The notes below the pieces were generated by a model, which had not been told where the DNA came from, did not search any database, and saw nothing but the letters and a program-made list of their open reading frames with translations. The translations under genes were made by a program, and so were the position numbers. Source: Halorussus halobius (GTDB lineage Archaea > Halobacteriota > Halobacteria > Halobacteriales > Haladaptataceae). From it: a stretch of DNA of 64,000 bases. How positions within the stretch are numbered: the stretch's first letter is position 1; each line of letters starts with the position of its first letter. This document shows positions 40,718 through 49,510 of this stretch, in pieces. The stretch spans positions 434,001 through 498,000 of the forward strand of contig NZ_SBIU01000003.1 of assembly GCF_004765805.1 (NCBI RefSeq). Reading direction: 5' to 3'.

Positions 40718-43042
40718 CTACTCATCCCCGTCGCGGACCGTGACCCGCGAGAACTCGAACCGCGCGCCCCCGTCGTCGCTGTCGGTGATCGCGACCTCCC
40801 ACCCGTGGGCGTCGGCGATGGTCGAGACGATGGCGAGCCCGAAGCCGGTGCCGTCCTCGTCGGTGGTGTGGCCGTGCTCGAACACGACCTCGCGCTCCTC
40901 GGGCGGGATGCCCGGGCCGTCGTCGGCGACGTAGAAGCCGCCCCCGCCCGCGAGCGCGCCGACCTCGACGGTCACGTCGGCGCGCTCGCGGGCGTCGTCG
41001 CCCGACCGGCGACTGCTCGTGGAACCGTGTTCCACGGCGTCCTCGTGAGTTCTCGAACGAGGATTCGTCGAGCCGTGCTCGACGGCATTCCGGAACAGGT
41101 TCTCCAGCAGTTCCCGAAACCGGGCGGGGTCGGCCTCGATCACCGGGTCGTCCACGAAGCGCAGGGACGCTTCCCTCGTCTCGGCGGTCTCCCAGGCGGC
41201 CCGCGCCGCCGCCGACAGCGACACCGGCTCGGTCTCGTCGACGACCTGCCCCTGTCGGGCCAGCGTGAGCAGGTCCTCGACCAGCGCGTCCATCCGGTCG
41301 AGCGACCGGCCCATCGGTTCGAGGTGGTCGCTGTCACACTCCCCGGTCAACGCCTCGAATCGGCCCTTCGCGACGTTCAACGGGTTGCGGAGGTCGTGAG
41401 AGACCACGCTGGCGAACTCCTCGAGGCGCTCGTTCTGGCGGGCGAGCTGGCGCTCGCGCTCCTTTTGCTCGGTGATGTCGACGTAGATGGCGAACGCCTC
41501 GTCGTCGCTGTCGCCGGCGGCCGCGGTGTGGAGCAGGAAGTCCCGGTCGCCGTCGCTGGTCTCGCGGTTGACCTCGGCCCCTTCGATTCGCTGGCCCCGG
41601 CCGACCTGTTCGTTGAGCACTTCGCCCTCGCTTTTGCGGTCGTCGGCCAGGATGTAGTCGTCGACCGGCTCGCCCACGATGGCGTCGGCCGGCCAGCCGA
41701 ACACCTCCTCGAACGCGGGATTGACCGCGTGGGTGACGGCGTCGAGGTCGTCTATCTCGTAGCGAACGACCGGGTTCGGGACGTTCTCGAACAGCGCGGC
41801 GAACCGGTCGCGCTCGGTCCGGAGCTTGGTCTCGGTCCGGACTCGGGCCAGCGCCTCGGCGACGTGGGCGGCGAGGAGTTCGGCGAGTTCGCGGTCGTCC
41901 TCGTCGAACGCTCCGGGCTCGTTCGACACCGCTTGGAAGATGCCGTACTCGCCGATGGGGACGGTCAGCGCCGCGTGGTAGGCGCTCTCGGCGGGGTCGG
42001 CTCCCAGCTCGTGGAGGTCGTCGACGACCGAGGACACGCCCTCACGGTAAACCCGGGCAGCGAGCTTGTCGTCGGCGTCGACGGGCGTCTCCTCGTAGTA
42101 GCCGTCCGCCGCGACGACGTTCGAGACCGCTTTCGTGACCAGCCGGTCGTCCTCGACGGCGTCCACGGTACAGAGGTCGAACGCCAGTATCTCCTCGGCC
42201 GACTCGATGGCGAGGTCGTATATCTCCTGGCGGGTCTCACACGAGACCGCGCGGGCGGCCACCTCGTGGAGCGCCTCTATCTTCTGCTTGGTGTCCCGGA
42301 GCTCCTGCTGGGTGCGCTTGCGCTCGGTGACGTTCCGGAAGTACACCGAGAGCCCGTCCTCGGCGGGGTAGATGCGCAGCTCCAGCCAGTTGTCGGGCCG
42401 CAACACCGACTCGGCCTCGACCGTGACCGGTTCCTGGGTCTGGAAGGCCTCGCGGTAGGCGTCGTGAAACCGCTCGTCCATGTCGTCCGCGAACGTCTCG
42501 CGGATGTTCTCGCCGAGCAGGTCGTCGGCCTCCCGGTCGAAGAAGTCGGCCGCGCGCTCGTTGACGTACCGGAAACGCCAGTCGTCGTCGAGCCCGAAGA
42601 ACGCGTCCGTGATGCGCTCGAAGATGCGGCGTCGCTGTTCGTCGGCCCGTTCGGCCTCTCGCTCGGCGCGATACTGGGACACCGCGTTCTCGATCCGGTT
42701 GGCCAGTACCTCGTACTGGTCGATGCCGGTGCCCTTCTGGAGGTAGTCGGTCACGCCGGCCGAGATGGCCTCCGACGCGATCTCCTCGCTACCTCTGTCG
42801 GTGAACAGCACGAACGGAACGTCCGGGTCGACCTCTCGTACAGCCGAGAGGAACTCCAGCCCGCCCATCTCGGGCGTCTCGTAGTCGCTCACGACGCAGT
42901 CGACGTCGTCGGGAACGAGCGCGAGCGCGTCGATGGGAGCGGGTTCGACGACCGGTTCGATACGGTCGCTGGCCCGTCGCAGGTACGTGGCGGTCAGGTC
43001 GGCGTCGTCGTCGACCAGCAGGACCCGGATGACGTTCCCCAT
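40718..43042 (-). CDS. Hybrid histidine kinase: receiver-PAS-GAF-PAS-HisKA-HATPase
   Basis: A 774-residue soluble sensor kinase. A receiver domain (1-125; VLLVDDDADL, VVSDYETPE) comes first, then PAS (about 145-250), GAF (about 265-400), a second PAS (about 415-530) and the HisKA box FASVVSHDLRNPLN. The ATPase domain has DDGPGIPP and GTGFGLAI. The N-box is duplicated: NAVEHGST (about 652-659) is followed by DAVEHGST (about 668-675) with a charged spacer. TTTTTTATA lies 28-36 nt upstream of the ATG, so the mRNA is probably leaderless. No cognate regulator is adjacent; the signal is unknown. Confidence 0.88.
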   Translation of the reverse strand: MGNVIRVLLVDDDADLTATYLRRASDRIEPVVEPAPIDALALVPDDVDCVVSDYETPEMGGLEFLSAVREVDPDVPFVLFTDRGSEEIASEAISAGVTDYLQKGTGIDQYEVLANRIENAVSQYRAEREAERADEQRRRIFERITDAFFGLDDDWRFRYVNERAADFFDREADDLLGENIRETFADDMDERFHDAYREAFQTQEPVTVEAESVLRPDNWLELRIYPAEDGLSVYFRNVTERKRTQQELRDTKQKIEALHEVAARAVSCETRQEIYDLAIESAEEILAFDLCTVDAVEDDRLVTKAVSNVVAADGYYEETPVDADDKLAARVYREGVSSVVDDLHELGADPAESAYHAALTVPIGEYGIFQAVSNEPGAFDEDDRELAELLAAHVAEALARVRTETKLRTERDRFAALFENVPNPVVRYEIDDLDAVTHAVNPAFEEVFGWPADAIVGEPVDDYILADDRKSEGEVLNEQVGRGQRIEGAEVNRETSDGDRDFLLHTAAAGDSDDEAFAIYVDITEQKERERQLARQNERLEEFASVVSHDLRNPLNVAKGRFEALTGECDSDHLEPMGRSLDRMDALVEDLLTLARQGQVVDETEPVSLSAAARAAWETAETREASLRFVDDPVIEADPARFRELLENLFRNAVEHGSTNPRSRTHEDAVEHGSTSSRRSGDDARERADVTVEVGALAGGGGFYVADDGPGIPPEEREVVFEHGHTTDEDGTGFGLAIVSTIADAHGWEVAITDSDDGGARFEFSRVTVRDGDE

Positions 43043-43069
43043 AGCGTGTTATTTTGTACCAAGACGTCG

Positions 43070-43078
43070 TATAAAAAA
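43070..43078 (-). promoter_or_regulatory. TATA box of the histidine kinase gene
   Basis: TTTTTTATA on the minus strand, 28-36 nt upstream of the ATG at 43042. Confidence 0.55.
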
Positions 43079-43213
43079 CCACATGCATGTTACAGAAATA
43101 GCGGCCATGGAATTATATCTTTCACCTCGTCGGCGGTGAAAATCAGTCATCGGGCGTGGACCCCGGTCCCGCTTCCGACTCGCGGAGTCGCTCGAACCAG
43201 TTCCGGCTCGGGG

Positions 43214-44068
43214 CTACGTGTTGACGGACTCGATGCGATCGCTGACGAGGAGTCGCCCGCGAGCGGTCAGCGAGACCCCCTTCTCGCCCTCGTCGACGAG
43301 GCTCTTCTCGCGGAGGTCGTTCAACAGCATCGTCACCCGGCTCGAGTCCAGCCCGAGCGTCCCGGCGAGGTCGCCGCTCCGAGCGCCGGAGTAGATGGCG
43401 ACCAGCGCCTCCATCTCGGTCTCGGAGGTCGTGACGTCCTCGACCTCCTCGGCGAGTTCGGAGTACTCCAGCCTGAGGTACCGCCCGAGCAGATTGAGCC
43501 GTCGCTCGGAGCCGATGACGACCTCCGAGGTCACCGCCTGACCCTGCTCGGCGTGGCGGACCAGCACGACCGGCCCGATATCCCGGCGCTGTTTCCGGAA
43601 GTAGGTCACGCTCGCGAGTTCGACGACGACGGGGTCGTCACCGGAGAATCGAACCGTTCCGGGCTCGATTCCGAGCTTCGCCGGCCGGAACGACGCGTCG
43701 GTGACCCGGCCGCCGACGCGCGCGGGGTGTTTGACCCGGGCCTGGGTCCCGTTGAGCGTGGCCTTGAACAGGACGGTCTTGAACCGCGACACCTCCTCCG
43801 AGCCGGCTTCGATGACCGCGACCCGACGGGCCCCGTCGTCGCGGAACGCGAGTGTCATCGTGTCCTGGAAGAACGTCTCGTAATCGCTGGGGACGTGACC
43901 GACGTTGACGTCGAACAGCTTCGACAGCGGGACCGTCGTCTTCGACCCCCCGGTCGCCAGTACCAGCCGCTTGGGGCTCAGGACGATCCGTCCCTTGACC
44001 GGCTCGGGTGACTCGAACGTGTCGAGGCTGAAGCGCGCGACGAAGTCGGCGATGACCTTTTCGGACAT
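43214..44068 (-). CDS. cheF2: Archaeal chemotaxis adaptor CheF2
   Basis: A 284-residue CheF-family protein, paralogous to 28888-29757. VKGRIVLSPKRLVLATGGSKTTVPLSKLFD matches the family's N-terminal strand region, and the end (TTSETEMEALVAIYSGARSGDLAGTLGLDSSRV) is the winged-helix-like tail. CheF proteins couple CheY-P to the archaellum in archaea. Here it follows arlJ by 90 bp on the same strand, with an A/T-rich box (44130-44140) in the gap that could be its own promoter. Having one CheF near each motility block parallels the two CheF proteins of Halobacterium. Confidence 0.87.
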   Translation of the reverse strand: MSEKVIADFVARFSLDTFESPEPVKGRIVLSPKRLVLATGGSKTTVPLSKLFDVNVGHVPSDYETFFQDTMTLAFRDDGARRVAVIEAGSEEVSRFKTVLFKATLNGTQARVKHPARVGGRVTDASFRPAKLGIEPGTVRFSGDDPVVVELASVTYFRKQRRDIGPVVLVRHAEQGQAVTSEVVIGSERRLNLLGRYLRLEYSELAEEVEDVTTSETEMEALVAIYSGARSGDLAGTLGLDSSRVTMLLNDLREKSLVDEGEKGVSLTARGRLLVSDRIESVNT

Positions 44069-44158
44069 GGTGTGACCGTGGCGTGGGCGGGGCCCACCGC
44101 GTTGGGCGGCAGTTGTCGTCGGAGGTAGATATTTTTTCCGTCCCGCGAACCCCGCGAC

Positions 44159-45895
44159 TCAGACGTTCAGGAACGAACCCACGACGGCGCTGGTGAACAC
44201 GGCGACGACGCTCGACATCCACGTCAACAGCACGAAGTGGAGGTAGGAGTTGACCTTGTGTCCCCCGTCGGCGATGCGGATCATCAGCGACGACAGCACC
44301 GAGTTTATCAGGATGATGACTATCAGGAGGTACTCGATGGTGTCGATGTCGTATACCTCCGTGTGGATAATCGAGCCGAAGTCGAACTGGTTGGTGTCGA
44401 GTCCGATGTCGAGGCCCGACAGCACCCCCACGACTTCGAGCCCGATGAAGAACGCGAACGTCGACGCGGCCGTGATGCCGTAGAGGACGCCGACGAGCGT
44501 GACCGTCGACTGGGCGCGACGTTCCCGGAGCTGGAGCACCTCGTTCATGTTGGCCGAGATGAGTTCGCCGAGCTGCTTGGGGTCGCCGCCCATCTGCCTG
44601 CCGATCAGGTACATCTCCGAGAACGTCTGGATGAGGTACGACCGCGAGTCGGCGGTGAAGTGTCGCCACGCCGCACGGGGTTCGATGCGCATGTTGAGCC
44701 GCTTGTAGAGGTCGTCGACGTTGTCGGTCAGCGCGCCGAAGTCCTTGCCCCGCAGGCTCTCGAGCACCTTGGTCGTCGTGCTCTGCTTGGCGGTCTCGGT
44801 CGCGCCCAGCGACCGGATGAAACTGGTGAACGCGTCGTCGCGGTCCTTGATGCGTTCTTCCTCCCGGCGCGCGACGAATCCGGGTATCAACAGCGGCGTC
44901 GTCGGAATCGCGGCGTAGAGGGGCAACGGGATGGCGTTCGGGTCCACGCTCGTCTGGCCGAGCAACACCAGCAGGCAGCCCGCTATCGCGAACAGCGTGA
45001 GAACGAACCCGACCGCGACCGAGATGCGGATTCGCCACTCGGCCGTCGTGGTCTGGTCGTCGGGATGGTACCACACCGGGTCGTACGGCGCGGTCGAGCG
45101 AATCAACAGCAGGAACCCGGACTGGATGAACGCGAACAGGACCACGACCGCGCTGACCGTCATGGTGGGGTTGGTGCCGGTCAGAATCGGCAGGACGATG
45201 GAGAACACCAGCGCGAAGGTCATCGACAGCACCATCGAGAGGTAGAGGTCCTGCATCACGTCGAGGTTCTCCAGCGACCCCTCGTAGATAGTGACGTAGT
45301 TCTGGATGACGACGTCCTGCTCGGACAGCAGGAAGTCCTCTATCTCCTGGCCCGCGTTGATGGTGTACGCGAACCGGTCGAGGAAGTCGGCGAACGGCTT
45401 GCTCGGGGACTTGTCGGCCCGGATGCGGAGCGCGTCGTCGAGGCTCTGGTTCCACGTGTCGACCAGTTGCGTTATCCGGCGCATCTCCTCGGCCAGCGCG
45501 CCGTACTCCTCCTCCTCGCCCAGCGTCCGGAACACCTCGACGCGGTCGATGTTCGCGGTCGACAGGATGGTCATGTGAGTGATGAACAGGTGGAGCCGGT
45601 CCTCGATCTCCTTGCGCTTCTGGTCCTGCAGTATCTTGGGGTAGACCAGCGCCACGCCGAGGCCCAACAGCCCGAGGAGCGGAATCGGCAACGCGACCAG
45701 CATCGGGAAGTCGGTGACGACGTACACGACCACCGTGAGCAGGAAAAACACCAACGAGGGGGCGACGACCACGCCGAGGTACCGTGAGACCGGCGTCTCC
45801 ATCTGCCGGTAGGACTCGACGGTCGAGGACGCGAAGTCGGCGATGAGGTCCTTGGCGTCCCTCGGATTGTCGGCGGATTGTTCGTTGGTCGCCAT
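44159..45895 (-). CDS. arlJ: Archaellum membrane platform protein ArlJ (FlaJ)
   Basis: A 578-residue integral membrane protein of the type II secretion F/TadC superfamily. It has two T2SF-like cytoplasmic helical domains (about 95-185 and 330-430) and about nine membrane helices, including LVFFLLTVVVYVV, LSMTFALVFSIVLPIL and LLIVIILINSVLSSL. RRITQLVDTWNQSLDDALR is typical of the first cytoplasmic domain. ArlJ is the membrane core of the archaellum motor and works with the ATPase ArlI. A 134-bp gap separates it from arlI, more than the overlaps seen elsewhere in the cluster. Confidence 0.92.
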   Translation of the reverse strand: MATNEQSADNPRDAKDLIADFASSTVESYRQMETPVSRYLGVVVAPSLVFFLLTVVVYVVTDFPMLVALPIPLLGLLGLGVALVYPKILQDQKRKEIEDRLHLFITHMTILSTANIDRVEVFRTLGEEEEYGALAEEMRRITQLVDTWNQSLDDALRIRADKSPSKPFADFLDRFAYTINAGQEIEDFLLSEQDVVIQNYVTIYEGSLENLDVMQDLYLSMVLSMTFALVFSIVLPILTGTNPTMTVSAVVVLFAFIQSGFLLLIRSTAPYDPVWYHPDDQTTTAEWRIRISVAVGFVLTLFAIAGCLLVLLGQTSVDPNAIPLPLYAAIPTTPLLIPGFVARREEERIKDRDDAFTSFIRSLGATETAKQSTTTKVLESLRGKDFGALTDNVDDLYKRLNMRIEPRAAWRHFTADSRSYLIQTFSEMYLIGRQMGGDPKQLGELISANMNEVLQLRERRAQSTVTLVGVLYGITAASTFAFFIGLEVVGVLSGLDIGLDTNQFDFGSIIHTEVYDIDTIEYLLIVIILINSVLSSLMIRIADGGHKVNSYLHFVLLTWMSSVVAVFTSAVVGSFLNV

Positions 45896-46029
45896 GGTCG
45901 TCGGTGAGTTCGCGTTCGCGGGATTTTCGTCCCACCTTCATCCCTTTTTCCCTCGGTATTTGAAACCGATACTGGGAAGTTCAGGATACCCGAGCGAAAG
46001 CGGCGGCGACTCGCCGACGGTCGAGCGGG

Positions 46030-47826
46030 TCAGTCGAACGACCGGTGGATGTCGAACGGCAGCCCGTCCACGCCGTCGCGCTGGAACGCCTCGATGGTCT
46101 CGTTGACCTCGTGGTAGCCCAGAATGTTCTCCTCTATCATGCGCTCGAACAGTTCGGCGCGGAAGTCGAGTTCGTCGTAGATGTCGCGGGTGTTCTCGTA
46201 GCCCAGCAGGGTCGCGATCTGCTCTTCGAGCACGTAGGAGTTGTTCATCCCCTGGAACACGATTTCGTCCTCCACGGGGTCCCAGTAGAACGACTGACGG
46301 GTGACGACCCCACCCATGTCCTGGGAGTAGCCCTCTATCTCCTGGACGCTCGTCACGCGCCGCAACACGTCGTCGCCCTGCTTGACCCGGTTCTGGAACA
46401 GCGCCACGTCGGCGTTGTCCATGAACGTCTCGGGCACGTTGATGGGGTCGCCGGTGAACCGCTGAATCATCGAGACGATGTCGCTGGCGTGGAACGTCAG
46501 CATCACTGGGTGGCCGGTCTGGGCCGCCTGGAACGCCATCCGACCCTCCTCGCCACGCACCTCGCCGACGATGATGTAGTCGGGGCGCGAGCGGAGCGCG
46601 GCCGCCACGAGGTCGAACATGTCCACGTCCGAGGAGCCCTCGCCGCTGCCCTCACGGGTCAGCAGTTGCTGCCACGTGTCGTGGGGCGGCAGCACCTCGG
46701 CGGTGTCCTCGGCGGTGTATATCTTCGAGTCCCGGGGGATGAACGACATGATGCAGTTGAGCGTCGTGGTCTTCCCGGACGCGGTCTCCCCGACCACGAA
46801 CACGGTCTGTTCGTTCTCCAGACACAGCCAGAGGTACGCCGCCAGTTTGGGCGACAGCGTCCCCCACTTGGTAATCTGGGCGACCGACAGCGGGGTGCCC
46901 TCGCCCTGACGGATGGTGAGGCTCGGCCCCTTGAGGCTCACGTCGTCGGAGTAGATGATGTTGATACGCGACCCGTCGGGCAGCGTGGAGTCGACGATGG
47001 GGTCGCTGTCGCTCACGGGGTCGCCGATGCGCTCGCCCATGTTGCGCAGCCAGTTGTCGAACCGCTGGGGCGAGCCGAAGTCGACGCTGGTGCCCAACAT
47101 GCCGAACGTACCGTGGTCGACGTACGTCTCGTGGGGGCCGATGACGTGGATGTCCTCGTTGGCCGGGTCGCGCATGATGGGTTCGAGCGGGCCGAACCCC
47201 ACGATGTCCCGGTTCAGCCGGTACCGGATGTTCTCGTAGGTCTGCTCGGACACCTCGTAGGTGCCGACGCTGGTGAAGTCCTTGACGGCCCGGACGATGT
47301 CGTCGGTCGAGAACGACCGGACGCCCCGCTTGAAGTCGTTGTACGAGACGTTTTTCACCCAGTCGAGAATCTGGCTCGCCGAGAGGTGCCGGAGGTCGAT
47401 GCCGCCCGAGCCGCCACCGGCGTTGCCGCCGGCGTCGTTGACCAACACCGTGTCGTCGAGCAACTCCTCGATGCGGTCGTCGTACTCGCCCTCGTTCTGC
47501 GGGGCGGGCTTGTTGACGCTCTTCTCGAGAATCTGGCTCCGTACCTTGCCGAACAGTTCCTGCTCGGTCCCCGAGAGTTCGGGTTCGACCGCGTAGTACT
47601 CGGTGTCCTGGCCCACGTCGCCGTAGACGTGACAGTAGATGGGACCGCCGACCGGGTAGATGACGTTGGGCTTGTCGACCTCCCACTCGTCGCTGGGTTC
47701 GTCGATGAGCCGGGGAAACTCCCCGGTGAACTGCTTGAACCGCTTGAGGTAGTCCCGGAGGTGGGGACGCCGCATCGCGACTTCCCGGAGGTCGTCCTGT
47801 ATCTGTGCAGTCCCGTGTTCAGTCAT
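46030..47826 (-). CDS. arlI: Archaellum motor ATPase ArlI (FlaI)
   Basis: A 598-residue secretion-type ATPase. The Walker A motif GETASGKT is at 346-353, the Asp-box region YTAEDTAEV near 370-377, and the Walker B segment RPDYIIVGEVRG at 414-425, followed by the His-box MLTFHASDI. The long N-terminal domain (to about 200) contains the Gly-rich linker GGNAGGGSGG at 133-142. ArlI powers archaellum assembly and rotation as a hexamer with ArlJ and ArlH. It starts 15 bp after the arlH stop and is part of the same minus-strand operon. Confidence 0.94.
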   Translation of the reverse strand: MTEHGTAQIQDDLREVAMRRPHLRDYLKRFKQFTGEFPRLIDEPSDEWEVDKPNVIYPVGGPIYCHVYGDVGQDTEYYAVEPELSGTEQELFGKVRSQILEKSVNKPAPQNEGEYDDRIEELLDDTVLVNDAGGNAGGGSGGIDLRHLSASQILDWVKNVSYNDFKRGVRSFSTDDIVRAVKDFTSVGTYEVSEQTYENIRYRLNRDIVGFGPLEPIMRDPANEDIHVIGPHETYVDHGTFGMLGTSVDFGSPQRFDNWLRNMGERIGDPVSDSDPIVDSTLPDGSRINIIYSDDVSLKGPSLTIRQGEGTPLSVAQITKWGTLSPKLAAYLWLCLENEQTVFVVGETASGKTTTLNCIMSFIPRDSKIYTAEDTAEVLPPHDTWQQLLTREGSGEGSSDVDMFDLVAAALRSRPDYIIVGEVRGEEGRMAFQAAQTGHPVMLTFHASDIVSMIQRFTGDPINVPETFMDNADVALFQNRVKQGDDVLRRVTSVQEIEGYSQDMGGVVTRQSFYWDPVEDEIVFQGMNNSYVLEEQIATLLGYENTRDIYDELDFRAELFERMIEENILGYHEVNETIEAFQRDGVDGLPFDIHRSFD

Positions 47827-47840
47827 AGTGGGTGTGGTCG

Positions 47841-48605
47841 TTACGCGACGCTGCGGCTCTCGATGACGATTCCCGCGTCCGCGCGGACCGAGAACCCGAT
47901 GGTGTCACCGACCTGTTCGCCCATCCCGGCGAACCGCTTGACGGAGATGTTCCGGCGCACGTCGTTACCGACCTCGACCATCTGGAGCTCCATGAACACG
48001 TCCGCGATGGCGCGGAAGGGGCCGATGGCCTCCTCGTCGACCGTCGAGGGGTCGACCGTGAGCACGATGACCTGGCCCTGCGAGACGAGGTCGCGGAAAA
48101 AGGAGATGATTTCGAGGGCGGCCTGTCGCTCCTCGTTCTGCCGGATGAGCGCCTCGAACTTGGGGTCGTTCCTGAGGATGGCGTCGAACGTGTCGATGAC
48201 GATGACGTCGGCCTGCCACATCGCTTTGGCGTTCATCAGCCGGTTGAGCAGCTCCTTCCGGTTGCCCTCGTCGTCTTCGGCCGGGGCTGTGAGACGGCCG
48301 CCGCCCGTGTCGACGTCCGCGTGGAGGAACAGCATGCGTTCGTCCAGCAGGTGGTCCTCGACGTCGTACGACAGCGAGTGCATCTGGTCGATGAACCCGC
48401 TGACGGTGAGTTCGGTCGAGAGCAGGGTGACCGTGTGGCCCGTCTCGCAGAGCCCGTAGCTGAACCGCTGGCTCATCGCGGACTTCCCGGCCCCGTAGTC
48501 GCCCTCGACGAGGACGATAGAGCCCCTCGGGATGCCGCCGCCCAGTTCGTGATTCAGTCGGTCGTGGTCCTCCAGTCCGAGCGAGTAGAGATTGTCGCGT
48601 GTCAT
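47841..48605 (-). CDS. arlH: Archaellum regulatory ATPase ArlH (FlaH)
   Basis: A 254-residue KaiC-like protein. [31 protein letters not shown] carries the Walker A loop (GDYGAGKS) and [11 protein letters not shown] the Walker B. ArlH binds ATP and regulates the ArlI/ArlJ motor as part of the cytoplasmic core. Some variants lack the catalytic Glu; here the Walker B is followed by TFDA, consistent with a nucleotide-binding rather than strongly hydrolysing protein. Its ATG overlaps the end of arlG by 4 bp. Confidence 0.93.
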   Translation of the reverse strand: MTRDNLYSLGLEDHDRLNHELGGGIPRGSIVLVEGDYGAGKSAMSQRFSYGLCETGHTVTLLSTELTVSGFIDQMHSLSYDVEDHLLDERMLFLHADVDTGGGRLTAPAEDDEGNRKELLNRLMNAKAMWQADVIVIDTFDAILRNDPKFEALIRQNEERQAALEIISFFRDLVSQGQVIVLTVDPSTVDEEAIGPFRAIADVFMELQMVEVGNDVRRNISVKRFAGMGEQVGDTIGFSVRADAGIVIESRSVA

Positions 48606-49060
48606 GTTCTGAACCTCAGCACTTCCTCGTCGCCCTCGACGATGACCTTCGCCTGATGGTCACCCTCGGCGAGCGTGGACGACAGGCCGACCTCGACCCT
48701 GAGGACGTTGCCCACTCCCCACGACGACCCGTCGACGACGACCGTCGAGACGCTCGTCTGGTACCGCCCGTCCACGAGCACGTCGATCCGGTCGGGCGAC
48801 GAGTCGAGATCGCGCGAGCCAGTGTTTTTCACCAACAACGTCACCGTGGCCGCCGATTCCGACTCGTCGTACACTGCGCCGCTCGCGGGGTCGCTGATTA
48901 TCTCGACGTCGGTCCGGACGTCGCTGCTCACGTCGACGCTCCTGTCCCCGAGCGCCGAGGAGAGTCGCTCGACGCCCTGCGTGAAGGTCCCGGCCACGCT
49001 GGCGGCGATGAGCAGGCTGGCGATGAACAGGATGAGGTGCGACGAGGAGACGCTCGCCAC
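48602..49060 (-). CDS. arlG: Archaellum stator-type protein ArlG (FlaG)
   Basis: A 152-residue protein with an N-terminal membrane helix ([19 protein letters not shown]) and an extracytoplasmic beta-sandwich domain ([29 protein letters not shown]). ArlG forms filaments capped by ArlF that anchor the motor to the S-layer. It ends inside the arlH start (ATGA overlap) and begins one base before the arlF stop region, so the three genes are translationally linked. Start ATG at 49060 directly precedes the membrane helix. Confidence 0.9.
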   Translation of the reverse strand: MASVSSSHLILFIASLLIAASVAGTFTQGVERLSSALGDRSVDVSSDVRTDVEIISDPASGAVYDESESAATVTLLVKNTGSRDLDSSPDRIDVLVDGRYQTSVSTVVVDGSSWGVGNVLRVEVGLSSTLAEGDHQAKVIVEGDEEVLRFRT

Positions 49061-49510
49061 TCAGACCACCTCCGAGTCGGCGACCCCGGTTTCGGTCACG
49101 ACCTTCACCTGCGAGGGCTCGGACGCGACCGGGACCTCGACGCGGAGGGTCTCGCCGGGGAGCCAGAGGTCGGTGCGGTCGTTGCCGTCGACCGCCGACG
49201 TCGTCATGCTCTCACCCGTGAAATTCGAGTACTGGCCGTCGATGAGAATGTCGGTGTCGTTCACGGAGAGCGCGGTCGTACCGGTGTTGTTGGCCGTCAC
49301 GGTCAGGACCGGACCGTCGCCCTCGTTGGCGACGCTGACGTCGGCGATGCTGACGCCGGTGTTCTGGCGGGCCAGGTCGGCGTCGGTCTCGTCGTTGAGC
49401 GCGTCGTGGACCTGCTCGAACCCGTTGTTCGCCGCGGTGTACGCCATCCCGAAGCTGATGAAGACTCCGAGGAACAGGACCACCGCCGAGCCGCTAACGC
49501 TGAAGCCCAT
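49061..49510 (-). CDS. arlF: Archaellum stator-type protein ArlF (FlaF)
   Basis: A 149-residue protein with an N-terminal helix (MGFSVSGSAVVLFLGVFISF) and an extracytoplasmic beta-sandwich (VSVANEGDGPVLTVTANNTGTTALSVNDTDILIDGQ). It carries several N-glycosylation sequons. ArlF binds S-layer protein and interacts with ArlG. I used the ATG at 49510, where family members begin; a GTG at 49519 would add three residues. Both starts overlap the end of the ArlC/D/E-type gene, so translation is coupled. Confidence 0.88.
   Translation of the reverse strand: MGFSVSGSAVVLFLGVFISFGMAYTAANNGFEQVHDALNDETDADLARQNTGVSIADVSVANEGDGPVLTVTANNTGTTALSVNDTDILIDGQYSNFTGESMTTSAVDGNDRTDLWLPGETLRVEVPVASEPSQVKVVTETGVADSEVV

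Noticed and set aside
40805..44011. Plus-strand open frame of 1068 codons opposite the histidine kinase and cheF2
   Set aside because: Antisense shadow; receiver, PAS, GAF, HisKA and HATPase motifs are all on the minus strand.
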